From Pseudooceanicola sediminis (GTDB lineage Bacteria; Pseudomonadota; Alphaproteobacteria; Rhodobacterales; Rhodobacteraceae), in contig NZ_QWJJ01000003.1 in the NCBI RefSeq assembly GCF_003575965.1, positions 124,001-188,000 on the forward strand: a stretch of 64,000 nucleotides of DNA, in the 5' to 3' direction. Shown here piece after piece: positions 17,413 through 26,249 of this stretch. The notes below the pieces were generated by a model. That model did not search any database and was not told where the DNA came from. It saw only the letters and a program-made list of their open reading frames with translations. Position 1 is the stretch's first letter. Every line of letters begins with the position of its first letter. The position numbers and the translations under genes were made by a program.

Positions 17413-17429
17413 CGACGGGGAGCTTTAAC

Positions 17430-18545
17430 ATGCTGAAAAAGATGATCCTTTGCACGACCCGCTTTGCTAAGATCCGCCCGACTGCCCGCGTAGGGCTTGG
17501 TGTGGCCTGCGCGCTGACGCTTTCGCTGTGCGGGCCGGCGGCCATGGCCGAACAGAAAACCGATTTCAAACTGGCCTGGACGATTTACGCAGGCTGGATG
17601 CCCTGGGGGTATATCGAGACCTCTGGCATCATGGACAAATGGGCCGATAAATACGGTATTACCGTCGATATCGTCCAACTGAATGACTACGTCGAATCCA
17701 TCAACCAATATACCGCGGGCGCGTTCGATGGCGTGACAGCGACCAACATGGATGCACTCTCCATTCCCGCGGGTGGCGGTGTCGACTCGACCGCGTTGAT
17801 CGTCGGTGATTATTCCAACGGCAACGACGCGATCATCGTCAAGGGCGACGTGGGATTGGCGGATCTGGCGGGCAAATCTGTGAACCTGGTTGAACTTTCG
17901 GTGTCGCATTACCTGCTGGCCCGCGCGTTGGAACAGGTCGATCTGTCCGAAGCTGACCTCGGCGCGGTGATAAACACATCGGATGCCGACATGATTGCGG
18001 CCTTTCAGACCGACGATGTCGAGGTTGTCGTGACGTGGAACCCCCTTGTCTCGACCATTCTCGAAGATCCGGGCGCCACGAAGGTCTACGATTCCAGCGA
18101 TATCCCGGGCGAGATCATCGATTGCCTGTTCGTCAACACGGACACGTTGGCCGACAACCCCGCCTTCGGCAAGGCGGTCACGGGCGCATGGTATGAAACC
18201 ATGGCGCTGATGGCCTCCGGTACGCCCGAAGGTGACGCCGCGCTCAGTGAAATGGCCGAGGCATCGGGTACGGATCTGGAGGGTTACAAGAGCCAACTCG
18301 CCGCGACCGCGATGTTCTATACCCCAAAGGCCGCCATGGAATTTACCGAAGGGGCCTCCCTGCAAACCACAATGGTGTCAGTCGCCAACTTTCTGTTCGA
18401 CAAGGGGATCCTGGGCGAAGGCGCACCCTCGCCCGATTATGTGGGCGTTGCCTATCCCGACGGCGCGACGACGGGCGACGCAGGCAATGTGAACCTGCGC
18501 TACGACACGACCTATGTCGCGATGGCGGTCGACGGCACGCTTTGA
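17430..18545 (+). CDS. Guanidine/urea-carboxylase-type ABC transporter substrate-binding protein
   Basis: A 371-residue periplasmic protein of the NrtA/SsuA-like class, resembling the binding proteins of urea-carboxylase-related ABC transporters. A basic N terminus and hydrophobic stretch ending AAMAEQK form a Sec signal peptide. The mature part begins DFKLAWTIYAGWMPWGYIE, a Trp- and aromatic-rich segment that could cage a small cation. GGGGAG sits 7 nt before the ATG. It is the first gene behind a guanidine-I riboswitch, so guanidinium is the likely ligand. Direct binding is not shown by sequence. Confidence 0.85.
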   Translation: MLKKMILCTTRFAKIRPTARVGLGVACALTLSLCGPAAMAEQKTDFKLAWTIYAGWMPWGYIETSGIMDKWADKYGITVDIVQLNDYVESINQYTAGAFDGVTATNMDALSIPAGGGVDSTALIVGDYSNGNDAIIVKGDVGLADLAGKSVNLVELSVSHYLLARALEQVDLSEADLGAVINTSDADMIAAFQTDDVEVVVTWNPLVSTILEDPGATKVYDSSDIPGEIIDCLFVNTDTLADNPAFGKAVTGAWYETMALMASGTPEGDAALSEMAEASGTDLEGYKSQLAATAMFYTPKAAMEFTEGASLQTTMVSVANFLFDKGILGEGAPSPDYVGVAYPDGATTGDAGNVNLRYDTTYVAMAVDGTL

Positions 18546-18626
18546 TCCCGCAGGCCCACCCTGCGCCGTGCGGCAAGGGTCGCACCGGCGCAGGGGTCTT
18601 TCCGTCTTGCCAGCCCGAGGGTCGCC

Positions 18627-19439
18627 ATGCGTCTGATCAACCGGAAACCCGGCCGCGCCGCCTCTGCCGCGCTTGTGCTGCTGCCCTTTGCGGCGGTGGC
18701 CCTGACCTATGTCATCGCGTCTGACATCCGCCTGGCGGCCAATCCGGCGGACAAGCTGTTGCCGGCACCGTCGCATATCCTTGAAACGGCTCAGCGGCTG
18801 TTCACCGAAGGGGACAAGCGGTCGGGGCGCATCCTGCTATGGCACGACACCCTGGCCTCGCTTAGGCGGCTTGCATTCGGCGTCGGCATCGCCTCGCTCT
18901 CGGCGCTTGTCCTCGGGATGGCGATCGGGCTGCTGCCCTATGCCCGGCGCACCTTCAACAGCTTTATCGGTGTGGTCTCGATGGTGCCGCCGCTGGCCGT
19001 TCTACCGATCCTTTTCATCATTTTCGGGCTGGGCGAAACCGCAAAGGTGGCGCTGATCGTCGTCGGGATCACACCGGTGATGATCCGCGACCTGGCCAAT
19101 CGGACGCTGGAAATCCCGCACGAGATGATCGTCAAGGCCGAAACCCTCGGTGCGTCCTCTCTGGTCATCGCCCTGCGGGTGGTGCTGCCGCAAATCCTGC
19201 CGCGCCTGATCTCTTCGATCCGGCTGGCGCTCGGTCCTGCCTGGCTGTTCCTTATCGCAGCGGAGGCGATAGCCGCCGAACTTGGCCTCGGGTATCGCAT
19301 CTTCCTCGTGCGCCGCTACCTCGCCATGGACGTGATCCTGACCTACGTGATCTGGATCACCCTGCTGGCCTTCGTGATGGACTATGCCTTGCGCCTGCTG
19401 TCACGGCGATTGTTCCCGTGGACGGGGGCATCGCTATGA
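18627..19439 (+). CDS. Guanidine-operon ABC transporter permease
   Basis: A 270-residue inner-membrane permease of the BPD_transp_1 family with about six hydrophobic segments. An EAA-type loop (KAETLGASSLVIALRVVLPQ) contacts the ATPase. It follows the binding-protein gene by 81 bp and overlaps the ATPase start by 4 bp (ATGA). The gene belongs to the riboswitch-controlled operon; homologues occur in urea-carboxylase/guanidine loci. Confidence 0.9.
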   Translation: MRLINRKPGRAASAALVLLPFAAVALTYVIASDIRLAANPADKLLPAPSHILETAQRLFTEGDKRSGRILLWHDTLASLRRLAFGVGIASLSALVLGMAIGLLPYARRTFNSFIGVVSMVPPLAVLPILFIIFGLGETAKVALIVVGITPVMIRDLANRTLEIPHEMIVKAETLGASSLVIALRVVLPQILPRLISSIRLALGPAWLFLIAAEAIAAELGLGYRIFLVRRYLAMDVILTYVIWITLLAFVMDYALRLLSRRLFPWTGASL

Positions 19440-20215
19440 GCTTCGTCCAGGTGCGCAACGTCTTTCAAACCTACGGCGCCCGCCCGATCCTGGAACGCGT
19501 GAACCTGGATGTGGACGAGGGCGAGTTCGTCTCGATCGTCGGGGCCTCTGGGTGCGGCAAGTCGACCTTTCTGCGGCTGCTTCTGGCGCAGGAGACCCCG
19601 TCGCGCGGTGCCATCAGGATCGACGGCAACCAGCCGGCGGAAGAGCCGGGGCGCGAAAGGGGCGTGGTCTTTCAGCGCTATTCCGTGTTTCCCCATATGA
19701 CCGTGCGCGAAAATATCGTGGCAGGCGAAAGCTTTGCGCGCCCGCCGGGCCGCTTTTTCGGGGCGGCCCGAAAGGCCGCGCAGGCGCGGGCCGATGAAAC
19801 GCTGGACCGTATCGGCCTCTCGCATGTGGCGGGCGCCTATCCCGCTACCCTGTCCGGGGGGATGCAGCAGCGCCTTGCGATAGGGCAGGCGCTGGTGGCC
19901 CGTCCGCGCATCCTCCTGCTCGACGAACCTTTCGGCGCGCTCGATCCCGGCACCCGCCTGCACATGCACGATTTCCTGATGGAGCTGCGCCGCCAAACCG
20001 GCATGACCGTCTTCATGGTCACCCATGACCTCGAGGAAGGTTTCAAGCTGGGCGACCGGGTCCTGGTTTTCGACAAGACACGCTGGGACCCGGACTATCC
20101 GGACAGCTACGGTGCCACGATCACCTACGATTTCGATGCCCGCAACAACGGCATCCCGTTTCAGACCCCTACGACCCCGGACCTATTGGAGGACCCCCAT
20201 GTTCTTTCCGCATGA
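19436..20215 (+). CDS. Guanidine-operon ABC transporter ATP-binding protein
   Basis: A 259-residue ATPase. Walker A is GASGCGKST, the signature LSGGMQQRLAIGQAL, Walker B ILLLDEPFGALD, and the switch His lies in MVTHDLEEG. The C terminus carries an extra ~45 residues (TRWDPDYPDSYGATITYDF) after the core, typical of urea-carboxylase-linked transporter ATPases. The ATG overlaps the permease stop; its own end overlaps the ureohydrolase start by 17 bp. Confidence 0.9.
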   Translation: MSFVQVRNVFQTYGARPILERVNLDVDEGEFVSIVGASGCGKSTFLRLLLAQETPSRGAIRIDGNQPAEEPGRERGVVFQRYSVFPHMTVRENIVAGESFARPPGRFFGAARKAAQARADETLDRIGLSHVAGAYPATLSGGMQQRLAIGQALVARPRILLLDEPFGALDPGTRLHMHDFLMELRRQTGMTVFMVTHDLEEGFKLGDRVLVFDKTRWDPDYPDSYGATITYDFDARNNGIPFQTPTTPDLLEDPHVLSA

Positions 20216-21440
20216 GCGACGCCGCTCGCATCATCCCGCAGACCTGCACCGCGACGACAGGCGCTTTCACCATCCCGATCTGACCAAGCTGGGCGGGTGG
20301 CGCGCCATGCAGAAGGAAGCCGAGATTCCCGGCACCCGTTGGGAACAGGAACGCCAGTGGGCGTTGCGCATGGGCCTGACCGGGGCCGACAGCATCGATG
20401 ACAAGTCGATCCCCACCTTTGCCCGCGGTGAGCTGCCCCACTACGCCGGTATCAACACATTTCTCAAAGCGCCCTATGCCGAAGACGTTCTGGAGGTCGC
20501 CAATTACGACGCCACCGTGCTGGGAATTCCTTTCGACGGCGGCACGACATATCGCCCGGGAACGCGTTTCGGCCCACAGGGGCTGCGCAAGATCTCGGCG
20601 CTCTATACGCCGTACAACTACGAACTCGGGGTCGATCTTCGCGAACAGATGACCCTGTGCGACGCGGGAGACGTCTTTACCATCCCGGCGAACCTGGAAA
20701 AAAGCTTCGATCAGATCTCCCGCGCTGTCAGCCACGTCTTCTCCAGCGGCTCGCTGCCCATCATGATCGGTGGCGATCACTCCATCGGCTTTCCCTGCGT
20801 GCGCGGCATAGCCGAGTGCACGTCGAAAAAGATCGGGATCGTCCACTTTGATCGGCACGCGGATATCCAGGAAAAGGACCTGGACGAACGGATGCACACG
20901 ACACCCTGGTTTCACGCCACCAACATGCCCAATGTCCCGGCCAAGAACCTGGTTCAGGTCGGCATAGGTGGCTGGCAGGTGCCGCGTGACGCGGTCAAGG
21001 TCGCGCGCGACCGCGAAACCAACATCATCACCATGGGCGACATGGAAAAGATGGGCATCGACAGGACCGCCGAAATGGCGCTGGAAATGGCTTGGGACGG
21101 GGTCGACATGGTCTACATGTCCTTCGACATCGACTCGATCGACTGTGGCTTCGTGCCCGGCACCGGCTGGCCCGAACCGGGTGGGTTCCTGCCGCGCGAG
21201 GCGTTGGCGCTGGCCTCCAAGGTTGCGGCCGAAGGCATCTGCGGAATGGAGCTGGTCGAGGTTTCGCCACCCTACGACACCTCGGACATCACTGCGCTGA
21301 TGGGCACCCGCGTCATCGTCGACGTGCTTGGCTCCATGGTCTCGGCAGGGACCCTGGGCAACCACAAGCGCCACATCGACAAGCCCGTTGCCATTCCGCA
21401 CGGCGAATTCACCGGCAAGAGGTGGTCCAATGCCACATGA
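20199..21440 (+). CDS. Ureohydrolase, probable Ni-dependent guanidine hydrolase (GdmH-like)
   Basis: A 413-residue arginase/agmatinase-fold enzyme. Metal ligands are GGDHS (H194), DRHAD (D218, H220, D222) and SFDIDSID (D310, D312). PGTGWPEPGG has Trp324 where agmatinases usually have Thr. An unusually long ~85-residue N-terminal extension starts with a His/Arg-rich tract (HERRRSHH..HR..RRFHH). The ATG at 20199 follows TTGGAGGA. Cyanobacterial GdmH, a Ni-dependent guanidine hydrolase, shares the FDRH motif and the long N terminus as I recall them. The guanidine riboswitch and transporter support guanidine to urea plus ammonia. Agmatinase or another guanidino-acid hydrolase is the main alternative. 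Confidence 0.82.
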   Translation: MFFPHERRRSHHPADLHRDDRRFHHPDLTKLGGWRAMQKEAEIPGTRWEQERQWALRMGLTGADSIDDKSIPTFARGELPHYAGINTFLKAPYAEDVLEVANYDATVLGIPFDGGTTYRPGTRFGPQGLRKISALYTPYNYELGVDLREQMTLCDAGDVFTIPANLEKSFDQISRAVSHVFSSGSLPIMIGGDHSIGFPCVRGIAECTSKKIGIVHFDRHADIQEKDLDERMHTTPWFHATNMPNVPAKNLVQVGIGGWQVPRDAVKVARDRETNIITMGDMEKMGIDRTAEMALEMAWDGVDMVYMSFDIDSIDCGFVPGTGWPEPGGFLPREALALASKVAAEGICGMELVEVSPPYDTSDITALMGTRVIVDVLGSMVSAGTLGNHKRHIDKPVAIPHGEFTGKRWSNAT

Positions 21441-21903
21441 TCATCCCCACCACCACCACGGGCACCACGACGACCACCACCACGACCACACGCATGGACA
21501 CGATCATCGTCCGCCCGCTCAGGGCCATAATGGGGCCCATGCACACCATCTGCATTCCCACGCAAAACCCGAAGATGACGCGGCAGACCTTCAGGTCCTG
21601 ACGGCACAGTTCATCGACGGCTTCGTCACAGCCGCCGACAAGGCGAGTTACCTGAAACTCGCCGGGGTGCCGCTGGAACGGGCAGGGCAGGGCGGTGAAA
21701 CGGCCCTCAAGCTGGTGGATATCGAACTCAAGACCGAATGGCAGGTCGGGACGGCCTCGCCGTCCTTCGGATCGCGCGAACTCAGCTATCTGCCGTTTCC
21801 CGGCCAGATGGTGCGGGAACGGACCAACATGTCGCTGGTCTATGTTTCGTCCAGCGAAAAGGTGCTCTGGGATATCCGCGATTTCCTGCGCGAACGCCTC
21901 TAG
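21430..21903 (+). CDS. His-rich protein, candidate nickel chaperone for the ureohydrolase
   Basis: A 157-residue protein. I count 21 His in residues 3-44 (for example PHDHPHHHHGHHDDHHHDH), then a compact ~105-residue domain ending SSEKVLWDIRDFLRERL that I do not recognise. The ATG at 21430 overlaps the ureohydrolase stop by 11 bp, with AGAGGTGG upstream, so it is made with that enzyme. Such His tracts store or deliver Ni(II), as in HypB and UreE. Known guanidine hydrolases need HypA/HypB-like helpers, and none is present here. I infer that this protein fills that role. It has no GTPase motif, no signal peptide and no membrane segment. Confidence 0.75.
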   Translation: MPHDHPHHHHGHHDDHHHDHTHGHDHRPPAQGHNGAHAHHLHSHAKPEDDAADLQVLTAQFIDGFVTAADKASYLKLAGVPLERAGQGGETALKLVDIELKTEWQVGTASPSFGSRELSYLPFPGQMVRERTNMSLVYVSSSEKVLWDIRDFLRERL

Positions 21904-22124
21904 GGCGCCCGGGCAGATGTGCCGGACATGCCTGCCCCGACAGGCGACCGTGGGGGCGTGCGCGCTGTCAGGCGGCTGGGGGGGCGCCTATTCTGTCTGC
22001 CCGGGCACTCGGGTGCGGCAATCATCCTGCGCTTTGGCCGGAGCCTTTTGTCTCGTCGGTCAATTGTTTTCTTCGCGACAATCACACACTCTGCGCTTAC
22101 GCGATGAAACGGGACTGAGTTGGA

Positions 22125-22955
22125 ATGCAAGACATGGCGACCGAGACGAGCGGTATCGACTGGCAGGATGCCTTTGAAAACGCCCTCTATATTCCCGGTG
22201 CAGAACGCTATCCGCCGCGCTGGCAGTCACAGGCGGCGGCATTTCGGGAAACCTGGGTGAACGCCGACCTGGATGTGCGCTATGGGGATGGCGAACGAAC
22301 GCTCCTTGACCTGTTCCAACCACAGGGCACGCCACGGGGGCTTGCGGTGTTCGTTCATGGTGGCTTCTGGCACAAGTTCGACAAAAGCTGCTGGTCGCAT
22401 CTTGCGGCGGGTGCGCTGGCGCGCGGATGGGCGGTTGCGGTGCCGGGCTATACGCTGGCACCACAGGCGCGGATTTCCCAGATTACCGCCCAGGTTGGCA
22501 TGGCGTTGCAAGTGGCTGCGGCGCGGGTGTCGGGGCCAATCCGCCTTGCCGGGCATTCTGCGGGCGGTCACCTTGTCACCCGGATGGCCTGCATCAACGC
22601 GCCGCTGACGCCTTCGGTGGCGGCGCGGATCGACAAGATCACGTCGATTTCCGGTGTGCATGACCTGCGGCCGCTGCGCCTGCACCGGATGAACGACGTG
22701 CTGAACCTCGATGCGGCCGAGGCCCGCGCCGAAAGCCCGGCCCTGCGGGACCCGCGTCCCGACATGCGGCTGACGGCCTGGGTCGGGGGCAACGAACGCC
22801 CCGAATTCCTGCGCCAGACAGCGTTGCTGACCGAAGCCTGGCAGGAAGGCATCAACAGTTGCCAGCGGGTGATCGAAAACGACCGCAACCATTTCGACGT
22901 GATTGACGGGCTGGTCAGTGCGGACCATGCCCTGACCGAGGCATTCGTGGGCTGA
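22125..22955 (+). CDS. Alpha/beta hydrolase, kynurenine-formamidase-like
   Basis: A 276-residue alpha/beta hydrolase. HGGFW is the oxyanion motif of arylformamidase/carboxylesterase relatives, and GHSAGGH holds the nucleophile Ser. NDRNHFDVIDG near the C terminus supplies the catalytic His. Length fits arylformamidase (AFMID/KynB2-like). No tryptophan-degradation genes are nearby, so the amide or ester substrate is open. It lies 221 bp after the guanidine operon and 224 bp before a branched-chain-type ABC operon, and could belong with the latter. Confidence 0.78.
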   Translation: MQDMATETSGIDWQDAFENALYIPGAERYPPRWQSQAAAFRETWVNADLDVRYGDGERTLLDLFQPQGTPRGLAVFVHGGFWHKFDKSCWSHLAAGALARGWAVAVPGYTLAPQARISQITAQVGMALQVAAARVSGPIRLAGHSAGGHLVTRMACINAPLTPSVAARIDKITSISGVHDLRPLRLHRMNDVLNLDAAEARAESPALRDPRPDMRLTAWVGGNERPEFLRQTALLTEAWQEGINSCQRVIENDRNHFDVIDGLVSADHALTEAFVG

Positions 22956-23179
22956 CGTCCGGGCCGGTGCGCGCGCGAGAGAGAGAAGAGAGAGACCCTC
23001 TGGCCAGCCCAACATCGTGGCGGCGCGGCGCAAAGCGGCGGCATATCGGCGTAAACCGATGCGCCAGCGCGGCATCTGCGAAATTTCCCGACAAGACCCT
23101 TGCCAGCCAGAATCCTTCGTCGCCAAAGTGTGCCCATAGACAAAAGGGCGCAAAGCCCGATCCAACCGGGAGTGATGAG

Positions 23180-24337
23180 ATGACACGGAACCTGACCTTG
23201 GCCGCGGCCCTGATGCTGACCGCCGCCGCCCCTGCGCTTGCCCAGGATACCACGCTCAAGATCGGCGTGCTGGTGACGCTTTCCGGCCCCCCTGCCGTGC
23301 TGGGCGAACATGCCCGTGATGGCGCGTTGCTCGCGGTCGAGGAACTGGGCATGGTCGGCGGCCTCAAGACCGAGGTTTTCGTGGTAGACGCCGAAGGCAA
23401 ACCGGATGTCGCCGCGCAAAAGGCCCGCGAGCTGGTGGAGCGGGACGATGTCGATTTCGTCGTCGGCCCGATCTTTTCCAACGTGCTGAACGCCATCGCC
23501 GGGCCGATCACCGAAGAGGCGTTTCTTGTCAGTCCAAACGCTGGCCCTTCCAGCTTCGCCGGCGAGGGCTGCAATCCAAACCTCTTCGTCGTTTCCTACC
23601 AGAACGACCAGATGCCGACGGTTCTGGCGGAACAGATGAACAAGGATGGCGTTGGCTCTGCCTTCATCCTCGCCCCGAACTACCAGGCGGGCAAGGACAG
23701 CCTCAATGGCTTCAAGACCGTCTTCAAGGGCGATGTCGCCTCCGAACTCTACGTCCCGCTTGGCCAGCTCGACTATTCCGCCGAACTGGCGCAGATCGCC
23801 GCGATGCAGCCCGAGGCGGTCTATGCCTTTCTGCCCGGTGGCATGGGCGTGAACTTCGTCAAGCAATACGAACAGGCCGGGCTGAAGACGATCCCGCTGC
23901 TGACCGCCTTTACCGTCGATGAAACGACGCTGCCCGCCGAACAGGACGCGGCGGTCGGCATGTTGTCGGGCACCAACTGGGCCCCCGATCTCGACAATGC
24001 CGCCAATACCGCCTTCGTTTCCAGCTTCGAGGCAGCCTATGGCTATGTGCCTGCCCTCTATGCCGCGGGCGGATATGACGCGATCAAGCTGATCGACAGC
24101 GCGGTCAAGGCGACCGGTGGCGACCTGGCGGACAAGGACGCATTGCGCAGCGCCCTGATGGCGGCGGATTTCACCTCTGTTCGTGGCAAGTTCTCGTTTT
24201 CTGCCAACCACTTCCCGGTGCAGGATTTCTACCTCGCCAAGGCCATCAAGCGTGAGGATGGTAAATACGCCACCTCGATCGTCGAGACGGTCTTTTCCAA
24301 CTACGCCGACGCCTATGTCGACCAGTGCAAGATGTGA
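23180..24337 (+). CDS. Branched-chain-amino-acid-type ABC binding protein (set 1)
   Basis: A 385-residue Peripla_BP_6 protein. MTRNLTLAAALMLTAAAPALAQ is a clear signal peptide; the mature protein opens TTLKIGVLVTLSGPPAVLGE, the LivJ-type first strand. The ATG at 23180 has GGGAG upstream; the frame is open earlier but the sequence there is not protein-like. It heads a complete LivHMGF-type importer. This subfamily carries amides, aromatic acids and short-chain compounds as well as amino acids, so the ligand is open. Confidence 0.9.
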   Translation: MTRNLTLAAALMLTAAAPALAQDTTLKIGVLVTLSGPPAVLGEHARDGALLAVEELGMVGGLKTEVFVVDAEGKPDVAAQKARELVERDDVDFVVGPIFSNVLNAIAGPITEEAFLVSPNAGPSSFAGEGCNPNLFVVSYQNDQMPTVLAEQMNKDGVGSAFILAPNYQAGKDSLNGFKTVFKGDVASELYVPLGQLDYSAELAQIAAMQPEAVYAFLPGGMGVNFVKQYEQAGLKTIPLLTAFTVDETTLPAEQDAAVGMLSGTNWAPDLDNAANTAFVSSFEAAYGYVPALYAAGGYDAIKLIDSAVKATGGDLADKDALRSALMAADFTSVRGKFSFSANHFPVQDFYLAKAIKREDGKYATSIVETVFSNYADAYVDQCKM

Positions 24338-24375
24338 TCTGGCGGACGTATCCGACGGACTGAAAGGCGCCGACC

Positions 24376-25299
24376 GTGTTCAACCTCTTCGTGCTGCAAC
24401 TGCTCAACGGGGCGCAGTTCGGAATCCTCCTGTTCCTGGTGGCGGCGGGGCTGACCCTCGTCTTCGGGATCATGGATTTCATCAACCTCGCCCACGGGGT
24501 TCTCTACATGGTCGGTGCCTACCTGATGGCGATGCTGTCGGCCCTGACCGGCAGTTTCTGGGGCGGGCTGCTGCTGGCCTTGCCGGCGACGCTGGTGTTC
24601 GGGCTGGTGCTTGAGTTCCTGGTGTTCAGGCGGCTCTATGACCGTTCCCACCTCGACCAGGTGCTGGCCACCTTCGGCCTGGTCATGATCCTGTCGGAAG
24701 GGGTCAAGATCATCTGGGGTGCCGCGCCGCTCAGCGTGTCGATGCCGGACGTGCTGTCGGGATCGATCCCCTTGCTGGGGCCGCTGCGCTATCCGGTCTA
24801 TCGCCTTGCGGTGATTGCGGCAGGGCTTGCCTCGGCGGTCGGCCTCTGGGCACTGATCAACCACACGCGGGCGGGGATGCTGCTGCGCGCAGGGGCCTCG
24901 AACCGCGCGATGGTTTCGGCCCTGGGCGTGGATATCTCGCGCCTGTTCATGCTGGTCTTCGCCTTTGGGGCGATGCTGGCGGGCTTTGCCGGTGCCATCG
25001 TCGCGCCGATCCTGTCCGTCGATCCGGGCATGGGCGAAAGCATCCTGATCCTGACCTTCGTGGTGATCGTCATCGGCGGCGTCGGTTCTATCCGTGGCGC
25101 GTTTCTTGCAGCCCTTCTGGTGGGTGTCGTCGATACCGTCGGGCGCACTTTCGGTCCCATCCTGCTGCGGATGGTGATGGAGCCGGCGGCCGCGGCGCAA
25201 CTGGGGCGCACCCTTGCCCCGATGCTGGTCTACCTGCTGATGGCGGCGGTCCTGTTTTATTCCCCGACCGGCCTGTTCGGGCGCAAGGCGGCCAGATGA
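24376..25299 (+). CDS. LivH-type ABC permease (set 1)
   Basis: A 307-residue membrane permease with about eight hydrophobic segments and the LivH hallmark GLTLVFGIMDFINLAHG near residue 30. It starts with GTG. Its stop overlaps the LivM-type start by 4 bp. It forms the heterodimeric channel with the next gene product. Confidence 0.9.
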   Translation: MFNLFVLQLLNGAQFGILLFLVAAGLTLVFGIMDFINLAHGVLYMVGAYLMAMLSALTGSFWGGLLLALPATLVFGLVLEFLVFRRLYDRSHLDQVLATFGLVMILSEGVKIIWGAAPLSVSMPDVLSGSIPLLGPLRYPVYRLAVIAAGLASAVGLWALINHTRAGMLLRAGASNRAMVSALGVDISRLFMLVFAFGAMLAGFAGAIVAPILSVDPGMGESILILTFVVIVIGGVGSIRGAFLAALLVGVVDTVGRTFGPILLRMVMEPAAAAQLGRTLAPMLVYLLMAAVLFYSPTGLFGRKAAR

Positions 25300-26249
25300 A
25301 CCTGCGTCCACGCCTGATTGCCGCCCTCGCGATCTTCGTGGGCATGGCACTGGTGCCGCCTGTCGCCGCGGCCCTTGGTGACCCGTTTCTGACTGTCATT
25401 GCCAGCCGGATGCTGGTCTTTGCCATCGCCGCCCTGTCGCTCGACCTGATCCTCGGCTACGGCGCGATGGTCAGCTTCGGCCATGCCGCATATGTCGGGG
25501 TCGGTGCCTATGCCGTGGCGATCGGCGCGCGCTTCGGCGTCACGGACCTGCTGGCGCAGATGGCGCTCGGTGCACTGATGTCTGCTGCCTTCGCGCTGGT
25601 GACCGGCGCGATCAGCCTGCGCACCCGCGGCGTCTATTTCATCATGATCACGCTCGCCTTCGCGCAGATGGCGTTTTTCTTCTTTGTCTCGCAAAGCAGC
25701 CTTGGCGGCGACGATGGCGTGGCGCTGACCGCACGCTCGACCCTGTTGTCTACCGATGTCCTGGAAAGCGATATCGCCTTTTTCTACACGATCCTGGCCG
25801 TGCTGGTGTTGTGCTACGGGGGCCTCTACCGGCTGACCAATGCGCGCTTTGGCCGGGTCCTGACCGGCACACGGGAAAATCCGCTGCGTATGCAGGCCAT
25901 CGGCTACCGACCCTTTCCCTATCAGCTGACCGCCTATGTGATTGCCGCCTGCATCGCCTCGGTCGCGGGCGTCCTGCTGGCCAACCAGACGGAATACGTC
26001 TCGCCGGCCTATATGGCATGGTCCCGTTCCGGCGAACTGATCGTCATGCTTGTGCTGGGCGGTATCGGTACGCTGACCGGGGCGATGGCGGGCGCGCTGA
26101 TCACCGTGGGTCTGGAGCATACGTTCGCGGCGTGGTCCGAACACTGGCGCCTGGGCTTCGGGCTGCTGCTGGTCCTTGTCGTGCTGTTCTCGCCCGATGG
26201 CATCACAGGCCTTTTGAAACGGCTGGGGGTTGGGCCTCGCCATGACTGA
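25296..26249 (+). CDS. LivM-type ABC permease (set 1)
   Basis: A 317-residue permease with the LivM signature SLDLILGYGAMVSFGHAAYVG near residue 50 and a glycine-rich GGIGTLTGAMAGA segment near the C terminus. About nine membrane spans are visible. It overlaps both neighbours, by 4 bp with LivH and 8 bp with LivG. Confidence 0.9.
   Translation: MNLRPRLIAALAIFVGMALVPPVAAALGDPFLTVIASRMLVFAIAALSLDLILGYGAMVSFGHAAYVGVGAYAVAIGARFGVTDLLAQMALGALMSAAFALVTGAISLRTRGVYFIMITLAFAQMAFFFFVSQSSLGGDDGVALTARSTLLSTDVLESDIAFFYTILAVLVLCYGGLYRLTNARFGRVLTGTRENPLRMQAIGYRPFPYQLTAYVIAACIASVAGVLLANQTEYVSPAYMAWSRSGELIVMLVLGGIGTLTGAMAGALITVGLEHTFAAWSEHWRLGFGLLLVLVVLFSPDGITGLLKRLGVGPRHD

Noticed and set aside
22125-22955. 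Assignment as kynurenine formamidase kynB
   Set aside because: Motifs fit the wider arylformamidase/esterase group and there are no kynurenine-pathway neighbours, so only a family call is made.
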